Positions 43,278 to 52,322 of a stretch of 64,000 bases of DNA are shown here, in pieces. The position numbers and the translations under genes were made by a program. Under the pieces are notes generated by a model. That model was not told the origin of the DNA and did no database searches. It saw only the letters and a list, made by a program, of their open reading frames with translations. Position 1 is the stretch's first letter; the number at the start of each line of letters is the position of its first letter. The stretch comes from Candidatus Kinetoplastibacterium desouzaii TCC079E (GTDB lineage: Bacteria; Pseudomonadota; Gammaproteobacteria; Burkholderiales; Burkholderiaceae_B). Location of the stretch: NCBI RefSeq assembly GCF_000340795.1, contig NC_020294.1, forward strand, positions 1 through 64,000, written 5' to 3'.

Positions 43278-44801
43278 TTAGAAAGGTTCATCTAGTCCAT
43301 TTTGAACTTGTTCAGCAGCCCTTAGAACTGCACGAGATTTTGCTTCTGTCTCTGCTAGTTCTAAATTTGGGTCAGAGTCGGCTACTATACCAGCTGATGA
43401 TTGTACATATAGCATACCATCTTTAATTACTCCAGTACGTATAGCTATTGCCAAGTCCATTTCTCCACTATAACTTAAATAACCAGCAGCTCCACCATAG
43501 ATACCTCTACATACTGGTTCTAATTCATCAATAACTTCCATGGCTCTTATTCTAGGTGCTCCAGTTAATGTACCTGCTGGGAATGAAGCTTTAAGTACAT
43601 CCATGTTGCTAATCTCTGATTTTAAATTTCCTTTAACATTAGATACAAGATGCATTACATGAGAATATCTTTCTACTGTCATAGCATCTGTTACTTTTAC
43701 AGAACCTAATTCAGCTATTTTACCTATGTCACTTCTTGCCAAATCAATTAACATAACGTGTTCTGCAATTTCTTTAGTATCCTTTTTTAGATCTTCTTCT
43801 AGTTCTTTATCTTGTATTGGATTTGATCCTCGTTTTCTAGTGCCTGCTAGAGGTCTAATTGTGGCTTGTGATTTTTTAGTTCCGTTACTGTCTTCAATAT
43901 TTTCTTGGCGTACTAATATTTCAGGTGAAGATCCTACAACTTGGAAATCATCAAAATTCCAGAAATACATGTAAGGTGATGGATTTAATGATCTTAGTGC
44001 TCTATACAAAGATAGAGGAGCATCTCGATAAGGTTTTGATATTACTTTCCCTATTACTACTTGCATTAGATCACCGGCGGCGATATATTCTTTTGCTTTT
44101 TTAACTGCTTTTAGATAATCTTCTGAAGTAAAATCTCTTTCTTCTGATGTTTGCATGCTGCTGTGACTATAAGGTATTTCTACATTCTTTTTTAGACATG
44201 TCTTTAGTTCTGATAGTCTTTTTTGAGCTTTTGAATAACTTTCTGATTTATTTGTATCTGCGTATACTATTAAGTATATACGACCAGCAATATTGTCTAC
44301 TACAGCAAGCTCATCTACATGTAATAGCATTATATCTGGCGTTCCTTCTTTCATTCCAGATGGAAATGGCTTTGTCATTTTCCCTAAGATTGGTTCTATA
44401 TGACGTACAGTATCGTATCCAAAATAACCAGCTAAACCTCCACAGAATCTGATCATATTTGTGCGTAAAGCTACTTTAAATCTAGATTGATATTGTTCTA
44501 TAAAATCAAGAGGATTTCCTGTATAAGTTTCAACTACTTGTCCATTAGTTATTACTTCTGTTTTTGTTCCTTTTGAGCGTATTACTGTTTCTGCTGGTAG
44601 AGCAATGAATGAATATCTCCCAGATTGTTCTCCTCCTATAACTGATTCCATAAGACAACTCATTTTTCCTGCTTTAGGACCAGAATGAGCTAGCTTGAGA
44701 TAAAGAGAGAGTGGTGTATCTAGATCTGCGTATATTTCTGAAATAAGTGGTATTCTATTATACCCCTGTCCAGCTAGTGACTTAAATTCTATTTCTGTCA
44801 T
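43278..44801 (-). CDS. trpE: Anthranilate synthase component I
   Basis: Converts chorismate to anthranilate, the first step of tryptophan synthesis. The 507-aa protein has an N-terminal tryptophan-feedback region with CLMESVIGGEQSGRYSF near residue 50, equivalent to the LLES feedback element. The chorismate-binding domain has AGTRKRGSNPIQDKELEEDL near 320, ERYSHVMHLVS near 375 and PAGTLTGAPRIRAMEVI near 408. Upstream lies a leader ORF and an intrinsic terminator that look like an attenuator. Its feedback site appears intact, so enzyme-level control may also remain. Confidence 0.97.
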   Translation of the reverse strand: MTEIEFKSLAGQGYNRIPLISEIYADLDTPLSLYLKLAHSGPKAGKMSCLMESVIGGEQSGRYSFIALPAETVIRSKGTKTEVITNGQVVETYTGNPLDFIEQYQSRFKVALRTNMIRFCGGLAGYFGYDTVRHIEPILGKMTKPFPSGMKEGTPDIMLLHVDELAVVDNIAGRIYLIVYADTNKSESYSKAQKRLSELKTCLKKNVEIPYSHSSMQTSEERDFTSEDYLKAVKKAKEYIAAGDLMQVVIGKVISKPYRDAPLSLYRALRSLNPSPYMYFWNFDDFQVVGSSPEILVRQENIEDSNGTKKSQATIRPLAGTRKRGSNPIQDKELEEDLKKDTKEIAEHVMLIDLARSDIGKIAELGSVKVTDAMTVERYSHVMHLVSNVKGNLKSEISNMDVLKASFPAGTLTGAPRIRAMEVIDELEPVCRGIYGGAAGYLSYSGEMDLAIAIRTGVIKDGMLYVQSSAGIVADSDPNLELAETEAKSRAVLRAAEQVQNGLDEPF

Positions 44802-44814
44802 AATTAATCTCTGA

Positions 44815-44854
44815 AAAAAAACAATAAAAAACCCGGATATTTTTGATTCCGGGT
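44815..44854 (-). terminator. trp attenuator terminator
   Basis: On the minus strand ACCCGGA and TCCGGGT form a 7-bp G/C-rich perfect stem with a 10-nt loop (hairpin 44831-44854). A T-rich tail interrupted by ATTG runs into the trpE ribosome-binding region. It lies about 30 nt before the trpE start, so read-through decides trpE expression. The 5' arm ACCCGGAA (44847-44854) can alternatively pair with TTCTGGGT (44900-44907) at the end of the leader ORF, giving eight pairs with one G-U. Confidence 0.8.
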
Positions 44855-44897
44855 TTAATAAAACTATAAAAATATAATTCTTTTACGCGCAGTAATA

Positions 44898-44966
44898 TCA
44901 CCCAGAAAGGAAGAAGCAACGCCAAGAGGCTTCAATATTCTTATTGAGGTTGATGATATGGTGCAT
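44898..44966 (-). CDS. Putative trp operon leader peptide
   Basis: A 22-codon ORF, too short for ordinary gene calling, reads MHHIINLNKNIEASWRCFFLSG and stops at TGA. It is given here in parts: MHHIINLNKN, IEASW, RCFFLSG. Tryptophan is codon 15 (44922-44924). Its DNA is visibly more G/C-rich than surrounding spacers, as expected of a constrained element. A small stem GAAGC/GCTTC (44913-44933) encloses the Trp codon. The stop codon lies in the antiterminator segment, so a ribosome that finishes the peptide would block antiterminator pairing. Confidence 0.65.
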   Translation of the reverse strand: MHHIINLNKNIEASWRCFFLSG

Positions 44967-45009
44967 ATTCTTTATAGTTTCTAATGGTTATATATTTGAT
45001 ACATCGTTT

Positions 45010-45699
45010 TTAATGAGTCTCATTGTGAGAGTAAATCCACTTAGATGCTTTTGTCAAGTCTTTTATTACTCCATCAGCATTTAATTCCATAATGTTATTT
45101 TTATTGTGATAACCATAAGGCATGACTAATACAGCTGCTGTTTTAGCTTTTTTAGCTGCTATTACGTCATTACTAGAATCTCCAATCATTATTGTTTTGT
45201 TTGTAGAAATTCCTAACTTGTCGCATGTGAATAATATTTGATCTGGGTATGGTTTATTTCTTTTACATGTATCTCCGCAGGTTATAACTGAGAATAATTT
45301 TTCAATGTTAAACTTTTTTAAAATTTGATAAGTTGGTATAAATGGTTTGTTAGTAACTATAGAGAGAGTAAAACCTTTATTTTTTAGATCTTCCAAGCCA
45401 TCTATGACTTTATCATACAAGACAGTTTGTTTGCCATTAGAGTCAATATAATATTCAGAAAATAGTTTTTTGGCTTTGCTAAATAATATATTATTTTCCC
45501 CATTGTAATTGTCTTTATGATCTTCTAAAGATTTTTTTATTAAATTGTTTATTCCTTTACCTATAAAGGTTTTTATTTTTTGCTCTGTTAGTTTTTCTAA
45601 CCCCAGTTCAATTCTCATATTGTTTACAGAGTCAGAAATATCTGATAGAGAGTTTATTAACGTACCATCTAAATCTAATAAAACAGCAATAATAGACAT
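45010..45699 (-). CDS. gph: Phosphoglycolate phosphatase
   Basis: HAD-superfamily phosphatase that clears 2-phosphoglycolate. The 229-aa protein has the nucleophile motif LLDLDGTLINS at residues 7-17, motif II IVTNKP near 115, the lysine in CKRNKPYPDQIL near 148 and motif III MIGDSSNDVIAAKKAK near 170. It follows rpe by 8 bp and precedes the trp leader, the rpe-gph-trpE order of related betaproteobacteria. A consensus -35 box TTGACA (minus strand, 45052-45057) in its last codons might belong to the trp promoter, but no good -10 follows. Confidence 0.9.
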   Translation of the reverse strand: MSIIAVLLDLDGTLINSLSDISDSVNNMRIELGLEKLTEQKIKTFIGKGINNLIKKSLEDHKDNYNGENNILFSKAKKLFSEYYIDSNGKQTVLYDKVIDGLEDLKNKGFTLSIVTNKPFIPTYQILKKFNIEKLFSVITCGDTCKRNKPYPDQILFTCDKLGISTNKTIMIGDSSNDVIAAKKAKTAAVLVMPYGYHNKNNIMELNADGVIKDLTKASKWIYSHNETH

Positions 45700-45707
45700 A
45701 TAATTTT

Positions 45708-46412
45708 TTATTTAAGATTATCTGATTTTGTGATTTCAGTGCGCATTGTATCTATTGTTTCTTTGTAATTTATTGATTCGAAGATTGCAGATCCAGATAC
45801 AAAAGCATTTGCTCCTGCTGATCTAATTTTTGATATATTGTTAACATTTACACCTCCATCTACCTGTAATATAATGGATTTTTTTGTTTTGGTATTGTTT
45901 TCCCATATATCAATCTTTCTACGTGCTTCAATTATTTTACTTATAGATATAGGTAAGAATGTTTGTCCACCAAAACCAGGATTTACAGACATTATTAATA
46001 TAACATCAATTTTATCCATCACGTAATCCAGATAGTGTAATCCAGTTGTAGGATTAAGTGCTATTCCTGCCTTACATTTAGATTCTTTTATTAAGGATAT
46101 AGTTCTATCTATATGTTTTGATGTTTCTGGATGAAATGTAATAATATCTGCTCCAGATTTGGCAAACTCAGGTATTAAAGAATCAACATTTTCAACCATT
46201 AAGTGTACATCAAGAGGAGTTGTAGTAATTGCACGAACAGTTTTACAAATCATTGGCCCTATTGTTAAGTTTGGTACATAATGATTATCCATAACATCAA
46301 TATGAATCCAATCAGCACCAGCATTTGTTACTTGTTTTATTTCTTCTCCAAGTTTGGCAAAATTGGCTGATAGAATGCTGGGTGTTATTAAAGCTGGTTT
46401 ATTTATAATCAT
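45708..46412 (-). CDS. rpe: Ribulose-phosphate 3-epimerase
   Basis: Interconverts ribulose-5-P and xylulose-5-P in the pentose phosphate pathway. I begin at the ATG at 46412 (MIINKPALITPS) with GGAAA upstream. A longer reading starts with TTG. The 234-aa TIM barrel has TPSILSANFAKLGEEI, DVMDNHYVPNLTIGP near residue 38, the metal-binding DVHLMVEN near 68, and MSVNPGFGGQTFLP near 142. VDGGVN lies near 180. First gene of the rpe-gph pair upstream of trpEGDC. Confidence 0.96.
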   Translation of the reverse strand: MIINKPALITPSILSANFAKLGEEIKQVTNAGADWIHIDVMDNHYVPNLTIGPMICKTVRAITTTPLDVHLMVENVDSLIPEFAKSGADIITFHPETSKHIDRTISLIKESKCKAGIALNPTTGLHYLDYVMDKIDVILIMSVNPGFGGQTFLPISISKIIEARRKIDIWENNTKTKKSIILQVDGGVNVNNISKIRSAGANAFVSGSAIFESINYKETIDTMRTEITKSDNLK

Positions 46413-46555
46413 TAGAATTATTTCCAAAAGTATTATCTACACTTTATGATTATACTAAAATTGCATTAGAATGTATTTAGTTTCATGTTGTTTGCGTGAT
46501 AAATAGTTTTGTGTTTTATTTAGGTAGTAACATCAAGGCAATAGGAAGTTAATTA

Positions 46556-47788
46556 ATGCATTTTAATTCTATATTTTTTAAGTATTGCTTATATTTTTTT
46601 ATGAGCGCGTTGATTTTTAATATTTACTTTTTTTCTCAATGTGAAGCATTCAATGTTTTTGATAGTGAAGATAAAAAAAATACAACAATTAATTTTCTAC
46701 CTGTTTCTTGGGAAAAAATACCCGGTTGGCATGAAGAGAATTTCATAGAGATTTGGAGTGTTTTTTTAAAAAACTGCAAGAATATTAAAAACTTTTCTGG
46801 TAACACTGTTAATAATTGTGTTTCTAAAGATAGCTGGAATTTGTTATGTAATGCTGCTTTTGATTTTGAGAATACTTCTGATTCTAACAATAAAGATAAA
46901 ATAAGGAAATTCTTACACGATCATTTAACTCCATGGTCTGTTGTGGATAAAAATAAGAATATCATTATTGGTAAGATGACTGGATATTATGAACCTTTAT
47001 TAAAAGGATCTCGCTGTAAACATGGTGATTATCAATGGCCTATATTTGGGATTCCAAATGATTTAATCACTTTGGATTTGGGTTTACTATATCCAGAGTG
47101 TAAGACTAAAATAGTTAGGGGTAAAATAATAGGAAATCGTTTTTTGCCATATGACTCTAGAAGTTTATTGGAGAAAAGAATAGATGATTTGCCTGTAATA
47201 GCTTGGGTTAATGATCCTATAGATAGGATGCTGTTAGAGATTCAGGGGTCAGGTAGGATTTGCATAGAAGAAGATTATAACAATATTATTCGTGTTAGTT
47301 ACGCTCTTAGCAATGGTCATCCTTTTGTATCTATACGTAAGTGGTTATTAGATAATGAAGGAGTTCATCCAGAACCGGAGTCTTTACGTCAATGGGCTAA
47401 AGACAATCCATTGAAAATTAGAAATATTTTAAATAAAAACCCATCTGTAATTTTCTTTATCGAGGAAAAATCAGATAGAATGACAGGGCCTATTGGGTCT
47501 TATGGTGTTAATTTGACACCTCTACGTTCTATTGCTGTAGATAGTAACTATATTCCTTTAGGTACTCCTGTTTTTATTTCGACGAGACACCCTAAGTTTA
47601 ATACTATGTTATCCAGAGTGTTGTTTGCTCATGATACTGGTTCTCTAGTAAAAGGTATAGATCATATAGATTTATTTTGGGGATTTGGCGATGATGCAGA
47701 AAAATATGCACATATCACCAACCACCCATATGAAATATGGATTTTATGGCCTAAAACTGAAGATCATATTTACAATATTATCCAATAG
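46556..47788 (+). CDS. mltA: Membrane-bound lytic murein transglycosylase A
   Basis: Cleaves peptidoglycan glycan strands with formation of 1,6-anhydro-MurNAc. The 410-aa protein has an N-terminal hydrophobic segment (about residues 8-30), the MltA domain with TGYYEPLLKGS near 143, PVIAWVNDPIDRMLLEIQGSGR near 220, and the C-terminal 3D domain with the catalytic aspartates in FAHDTGSLVKGIDHIDLFWGFG near 365. The cysteine after the hydrophobic segment sits in FFSQC, a poor lipobox, so lipidation is doubtful here. A stem-loop covers its stop codon. Confidence 0.9.
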   Translation: MHFNSIFFKYCLYFFMSALIFNIYFFSQCEAFNVFDSEDKKNTTINFLPVSWEKIPGWHEENFIEIWSVFLKNCKNIKNFSGNTVNNCVSKDSWNLLCNAAFDFENTSDSNNKDKIRKFLHDHLTPWSVVDKNKNIIIGKMTGYYEPLLKGSRCKHGDYQWPIFGIPNDLITLDLGLLYPECKTKIVRGKIIGNRFLPYDSRSLLEKRIDDLPVIAWVNDPIDRMLLEIQGSGRICIEEDYNNIIRVSYALSNGHPFVSIRKWLLDNEGVHPEPESLRQWAKDNPLKIRNILNKNPSVIFFIEEKSDRMTGPIGSYGVNLTPLRSIAVDSNYIPLGTPVFISTRHPKFNTMLSRVLFAHDTGSLVKGIDHIDLFWGFGDDAEKYAHITNHPYEIWILWPKTEDHIYNIIQ

Positions 47789-47796
47789 GATAATAT
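47775..47796 (+). terminator. Hairpin across the mltA stop codon
   Basis: A perfect 9-bp stem (ATATTATCC / GGATAATAT) with loop AATA spans the mltA stop. An overlapping alternative stem GATAAT/ATTATC (47789-47804) follows. The downstream tract TGTGTGTTTCC is only partly T-rich, so termination is possible but not certain. Confidence 0.4.
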
Positions 47797-47963
47797 CGAT
47801 TATCTGTGTGTTTCCTCATAATTTCATATAACTTTCTTCAGAATTGCTCTTTTAGCATAAAAATCTCTACTATGAGCTACATAGTTATTTCTTTTGTTTT
47901 CATATATTTAATTGTTTTCCATTTTGTTGTTTAAATTTGAATATAGTTAAAATTTTACTTTTA

Positions 47964-48317
47964 TTAGGGATAAAATACTTCCATTCCTATTAAGCAATCA
48001 CTAAAAGCCATTGGCTTTTCTATTTTAATTTGTAGTGATAACACTTCAGGTAAATTTGTCGTTATCTTATTTATTATTCTATTAATGAGAGTTTCAATTA
48101 AATTAATATGCGTGTCTGTGGATTCTTCTATTATTATATTTCTTAATTTCCTATAATCTAATACGCATTCTATATCATCAATATTTGTTGTGTTTACATA
48201 TTCTAAATTAAATTTAGCATTGATTATTATGATCTGTGATTTGTTGATTTCATAATCAAGTATCCCTATATTTGTATTTATTTTTAGATCTGATATATAT
48301 ATTGTTTTTGTAGCCAT
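47964..48317 (-). CDS. folB: Dihydroneopterin aldolase
   Basis: Splits dihydroneopterin to hydroxymethyl-dihydropterin in folate synthesis. The 117-aa tunnelling-fold protein has the family start IYISDLKINTNIGILDYE, with the catalytic glutamate region, then LDYRKLRNIIIEES near residue 52 and the C-terminal KIEKPMAFSDCLIGMEVF, with the lysine-proline motif and conserved Glu. It lies 10 bp after the M61 peptidase gene on the same strand. Confidence 0.88.
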   Translation of the reverse strand: MATKTIYISDLKINTNIGILDYEINKSQIIIINAKFNLEYVNTTNIDDIECVLDYRKLRNIIIEESTDTHINLIETLINRIINKITTNLPEVLSLQIKIEKPMAFSDCLIGMEVFYP

Positions 48318-48327
48318 AGTTTGTGAT

Positions 48328-50118
48328 TTACACCATTATTTTTTTTATCTTATATTTTGTTTCTAATTTTTTTAAACTTACTGGTAAACATTTTAATTCA
48401 TTGTGTCGGAAAAAAGTAATGTGTATTACTTCTCCTAGTTTGCATCTTTTAAGTGCTGATTCGATGCATTGATTTGAGTTTATTTTAATATTGTTAATAG
48501 CTATTAGCACATCACCAGAATATATGCCAGCTTCATAAGCTGAACCAGCTTCTATAATATTTGTGACTATTATGGTGTTGTTTTCATCGTTTGTTTTAAT
48601 TCCAAGAGATGGATGAATACTATTTATACATTCCATTTGGAAACCGTGGTAATTTAACCAGTTATTTATAGGCATATCTGTTGTGCCATAGACATAATCA
48701 ACTATAAATTTATCTATATTTACACCAGTTAATCGCTTAACTATATCAACAATATCATTTTCAAACATGCCTTTAGGTTTGTGTTTATAGAAGTTTTCAC
48801 CATACTCCTTCCAGAGTAATCTCATTATGTCGTCTAGAGAATACTGTTCTTTGGTTTCTATTCTAATGTATGTGTCCAATCCAAATGCTACAATTGATCC
48901 TTTGGTGTAGTAGCTCACAATAGAATTTATTGAATTTTCATTTTGTTTATAATATTTTATCCATGTGTCAAACGAACTATCTGCCAAACTTTGCTTATAT
49001 CTACCTGGGTATTGCATTAAATTATTAATCTTATTTTCTAATGTCTTAATATAAGTTTTTTCATCTATTAAGTTTGTTCTTAATAGGAATAGATGATCGT
49101 AATAAGAAGTAAATCCTTCAAATAACCATAATAACGTGGTTAGTGTTGGTTTCTTTAGGTCGTATTGTATAAATGAAGCTGGTTTTATTCTTTTAACAAG
49201 CCATGAATGAAAATATTCATGGCTTATTAAACTTAAGAAATCACAATATTCTGTTGGGGCTTCATCTATTCCTGTAATTGGCAAATAGTCCCATTTTATA
49301 CTTATAACAGCTGAGGATCTATGTTCTATTCCTCCATAGCTTATCGAACCTATATTTATAAAAAAAGTAAATAAATTATTACTGTCGTTAAATGGACTTT
49401 TGTTGGATATTGGATCAAAAAAATTAATTTGAGCCTCACATATTTTTTTTATATCTCTACATATGCGTTTTATATCAATTTTTACTGTTAGTCCTGAGAA
49501 AATTAATTTGTGTATTGTCCCGTAGGATGTAAATTCACAGTGATCTAGATTTCCTATTTCTACTGGATGATCTATCAGACTATCATATGACTCAGCTATG
49601 TATAAATGTTCATCTGAATTACCATTTTTTTTTATTAAACTAGTATGTACCTCCCAATTTTTTTCTTTACATAATTGAGGTAAATCTACTTTTAAAAGGC
49701 ACGGTAATTTTTCTAAGTTCTCTACATATAAAAAAACGCTGGATCCATTAAAGAAAGCTCTATTTGAGTCTAGATAAGAGCCTCGCACTGAATCGTCATA
49801 GGCATACACAATATACTCTATTGAAATCTCACTGTTCTTATTATCTAAGATCCAAGTATGGTTGTCTTTTTTCTCAAGATTTATTTTTTCTCCTTCAGAG
49901 TAGGCAAATATATTTTCTATGTTTCTAGAAAAATCTCTTATTAGGTAACTTCCTGGTATCCAGGTTGGCATTGATATTATAATTGACCCAGAATTATTTT
50001 GATTTTGTATCGTTATTGTGATCTTATATTTATGTCCGTTTAAATTAAATGGTGCAATTTTATATAATATAAACTCGTGATGAGGTATTTCTTCTTTATC
50101 TGTTAGTATTTGATTCAT
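48328..50118 (-). CDS. M61 family metallopeptidase with PDZ domain
   Basis: Glycyl-aminopeptidase-like zinc peptidase. The 596-aa protein has an N-terminal M61 beta-sandwich (MPTWIPGSYLIRDFSRNI near residue 50), GGIEHRSS near 262, the zinc motif HEYFH at about 300-304, and the third ligand in WLFEGFTSYYDHL near 335. A C-terminal PDZ domain (about 490-580) contains IIEAGSAYEAGIYSGDVLIAI. No signal peptide is seen, so it is probably cytoplasmic. Normal length and intact active site. The physiological substrate is unknown. Confidence 0.9.
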   Translation of the reverse strand: MNQILTDKEEIPHHEFILYKIAPFNLNGHKYKITITIQNQNNSGSIIISMPTWIPGSYLIRDFSRNIENIFAYSEGEKINLEKKDNHTWILDNKNSEISIEYIVYAYDDSVRGSYLDSNRAFFNGSSVFLYVENLEKLPCLLKVDLPQLCKEKNWEVHTSLIKKNGNSDEHLYIAESYDSLIDHPVEIGNLDHCEFTSYGTIHKLIFSGLTVKIDIKRICRDIKKICEAQINFFDPISNKSPFNDSNNLFTFFINIGSISYGGIEHRSSAVISIKWDYLPITGIDEAPTEYCDFLSLISHEYFHSWLVKRIKPASFIQYDLKKPTLTTLLWLFEGFTSYYDHLFLLRTNLIDEKTYIKTLENKINNLMQYPGRYKQSLADSSFDTWIKYYKQNENSINSIVSYYTKGSIVAFGLDTYIRIETKEQYSLDDIMRLLWKEYGENFYKHKPKGMFENDIVDIVKRLTGVNIDKFIVDYVYGTTDMPINNWLNYHGFQMECINSIHPSLGIKTNDENNTIIVTNIIEAGSAYEAGIYSGDVLIAINNIKINSNQCIESALKRCKLGEVIHITFFRHNELKCLPVSLKKLETKYKIKKIMV

Positions 50119-50186
50119 ATAATTGTAAGTGTTGTTTATTAAGTTATTTCATTAAATAAAATATATATTCCAAGAAGAGTTTAATA

Positions 50187-50558
50187 GTGTATTCTATAGA
50201 AGAAGTTTTTCTCTCCCAGTGTATAGTATCTTTAACAACATTTGTTTTGTTTGTTTGTGTTGATAGTAATACAGGATTTTCATCTTTGTTGGGATCTTGT
50301 TGTTGTTTGTTACCATTATTATGGTTCTTATTTTATAATAAATTTGTTTGTGTTTTCTTTGGAGGAAAATATTCTAGCTATTGTTTTATAATGGCTCTGT
50401 TCCTTAAAAGTGTTTTCTCTGTTTTTTTAGTATGCCTATTTTCTTATCTATTCCATAGATGGTTAGTATGGTATTCTTACCTATTAAGTTTGTTATGTGT
50501 TTTGAAATGTTATTTATTACAACCACTATTTAAATATTTATATAAATCTATTAAATAG
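50187..50558 (+). CDS. atpI: ATP synthase subunit I
   Basis: Small hydrophobic protein encoded first in the atp operon and thought to help c-ring assembly. The 123-aa protein has four hydrophobic segments and starts at GTG with AAGAAGAG about 10 bp upstream. Sequence conservation in this family is weak, so the call rests on its size, topology (LLGSCCCLLPLLWF, then a Cys/Phe/Leu-rich second half) and its place directly before atpB. It is unusually cysteine-rich in the membrane segments. Confidence 0.75.
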   Translation: MYSIEEVFLSQCIVSLTTFVLFVCVDSNTGFSSLLGSCCCLLPLLWFLFYNKFVCVFFGGKYSSYCFIMALFLKSVFSVFLVCLFSYLFHRWLVWYSYLLSLLCVLKCYLLQPLFKYLYKSIK

Positions 50559-50608
50559 TTTTTGTTCTTTTATATGATTAAACTTTTTAAAAATAGTAGG
50601 ATGATAAT

Positions 50609-51490
50609 ATGTTATCTGCCGGTGATATATCTCCACAGTCTTCATATATACAACATCATTTAGTTCATATGAACAATATTGGAGAGCCACAAGGTTCTAT
50701 AGCACAGTTTAATGTTGTAAATTTTGACTCATTATTTTGGTCCATTTTTATGGGATTTATAGCTATTTTTTTTCTTTGGTTAGCGGCAAGGAAAGCAACT
50801 TCTGGTGTTCCAGGTAGATTCCAGACTTTTGTAGAAATGGTTTTAGATATAGTTGATCAGCAAGCAAGATCTATATTAGTAGACCCTAAAAGTAGAGAGT
50901 TCGTATCTCCATTAGCCTTGACTATTTTTGTTTGGGTAATTTTTATGAATTCTTTAGATTTCTTGCCTGTTGATATGATGTCAAAAATTTTTAGTCTTTT
51001 GGGTTTAGGAACTCATGAAGGTGATTGGTTTTATTACCATAGAGTTCTTCCTACGGCAGATTTAAATATTCCTTTAGGAATGTCGTTGGGTGTTCTTATT
51101 CTAACTATTTATTATTCTATAAAAGTAAAGAAATTTAGCGGTTTCTTAAAAGATATTTTAATGGCGCCATTTCATGCTCATGGAGTATGGGTTATATTAT
51201 TAGCGCCAGCAAATTTTGCATTAAATATAGTAGAATATGCAGCTAAAACAATTTCTCTTGGCATGAGATTGTTCGGTAATATGTTTGCTGGTGAGTTGAT
51301 TTTTATGCTGATAGCTTTGTTAGGTGGTTCATGGACGGGATTTAATGCAATGAGTTATTCTCTTGGTTTTGCTCATGTGTTAGCTGGTTCTTTATGGGCT
51401 ATTTTTCATATATTAATAGTAGTTTTGCAAGCTTTTATTTTTATGATGTTGACTCTTGTTTATATAGGTCAGGCTCATGAAAGTCACTAG
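50609..51490 (+). CDS. atpB: ATP synthase F0 subunit a
   Basis: Proton-channel subunit of the F0 motor in the inner membrane. The 293-aa protein has five or six transmembrane segments. The essential arginine is in the segment [22 protein letters not shown] near residue 220, given in two parts here: [11 protein letters not shown] and [25 protein letters not shown] near 110 and [20 protein letters not shown] at the end are typical. A TAGGATG ribosome-binding region precedes the ATG. Confidence 0.96.
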   Translation: MLSAGDISPQSSYIQHHLVHMNNIGEPQGSIAQFNVVNFDSLFWSIFMGFIAIFFLWLAARKATSGVPGRFQTFVEMVLDIVDQQARSILVDPKSREFVSPLALTIFVWVIFMNSLDFLPVDMMSKIFSLLGLGTHEGDWFYYHRVLPTADLNIPLGMSLGVLILTIYYSIKVKKFSGFLKDILMAPFHAHGVWVILLAPANFALNIVEYAAKTISLGMRLFGNMFAGELIFMLIALLGGSWTGFNAMSYSLGFAHVLAGSLWAIFHILIVVLQAFIFMMLTLVYIGQAHESH

Positions 51491-51784
<294 letters not shown>

Positions 51785-51836
51785 AAAAGTTGTTATAGAT
51801 AATAATATTTCTATATTTTTGGGGAGATGAAATAAC

Positions 51837-52307
51837 GTGAATTTAAATGCAACGATTTTTTTCCAAATGATTGTCTTTTTTGTTTTGGGATGGGTCACTA
51901 TGCATTTTGTTTGGCCTAATTTGATTAGTGCTATTGATGAGCGCCGCCAAAAGATAGCAGAAGGATTATCAGCAGCAGAAAAGAGTGTATCGAGTCTTTC
52001 TGAAACTAATGAGAAAGTTAAACATATGCTTGATGAAGCTAAAAAAGAATCACAAGTTCGGATTGTAACTGCAGAAAAACAGGTAACTAAATTATTAGAA
52101 AAGGCTCGTAGTGATGCTGAGTTAGAAAAATCTAGGATATTATTACAAGCACAATGCGATGTGGACGCTATTTTACGTCATGCTAAAGATGAATTAAGAA
52201 ATGAAGTTTCTGTTTTATCAATTAAAGGGGCAGAACAGATTCTTATGCGTGAAATTAACATGGCCGAGCATAGAGAAATATTGGATAAACTTGAGGCTCA
52301 GCTTTAA
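51837..52307 (+). CDS. atpF: ATP synthase F0 subunit b
   Basis: Peripheral stalk subunit linking F0 to F1. The 156-aa protein has one N-terminal membrane helix (IFFQMIVFFVLGWVTMHFVWP) and a long charged helix. It starts at GTG, with GGGGAGATG upstream and aspartate/arginine-rich AIDERRQKIAEGL near residue 32. Normal length for E. coli-type b. Confidence 0.95.
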   Translation: MNLNATIFFQMIVFFVLGWVTMHFVWPNLISAIDERRQKIAEGLSAAEKSVSSLSETNEKVKHMLDEAKKESQVRIVTAEKQVTKLLEKARSDAELEKSRILLQAQCDVDAILRHAKDELRNEVSVLSIKGAEQILMREINMAEHREILDKLEAQL

Positions 52308-52322
52308 ACTTTGGATTTTTTT

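Noticed and set aside
44147-44452. A 101-codon frame antisense to trpE
   Set aside because: Leu/Phe-rich shadow frame of a conserved gene, with no start signals.
45052-45057. Consensus TTGACA as a trp promoter
   Set aside because: A perfect -35 box on the minus strand, but at 16-18 bp spacing only a poor -10 (TTACTC-like) follows. Noted in the gph entry but not called as a promoter.
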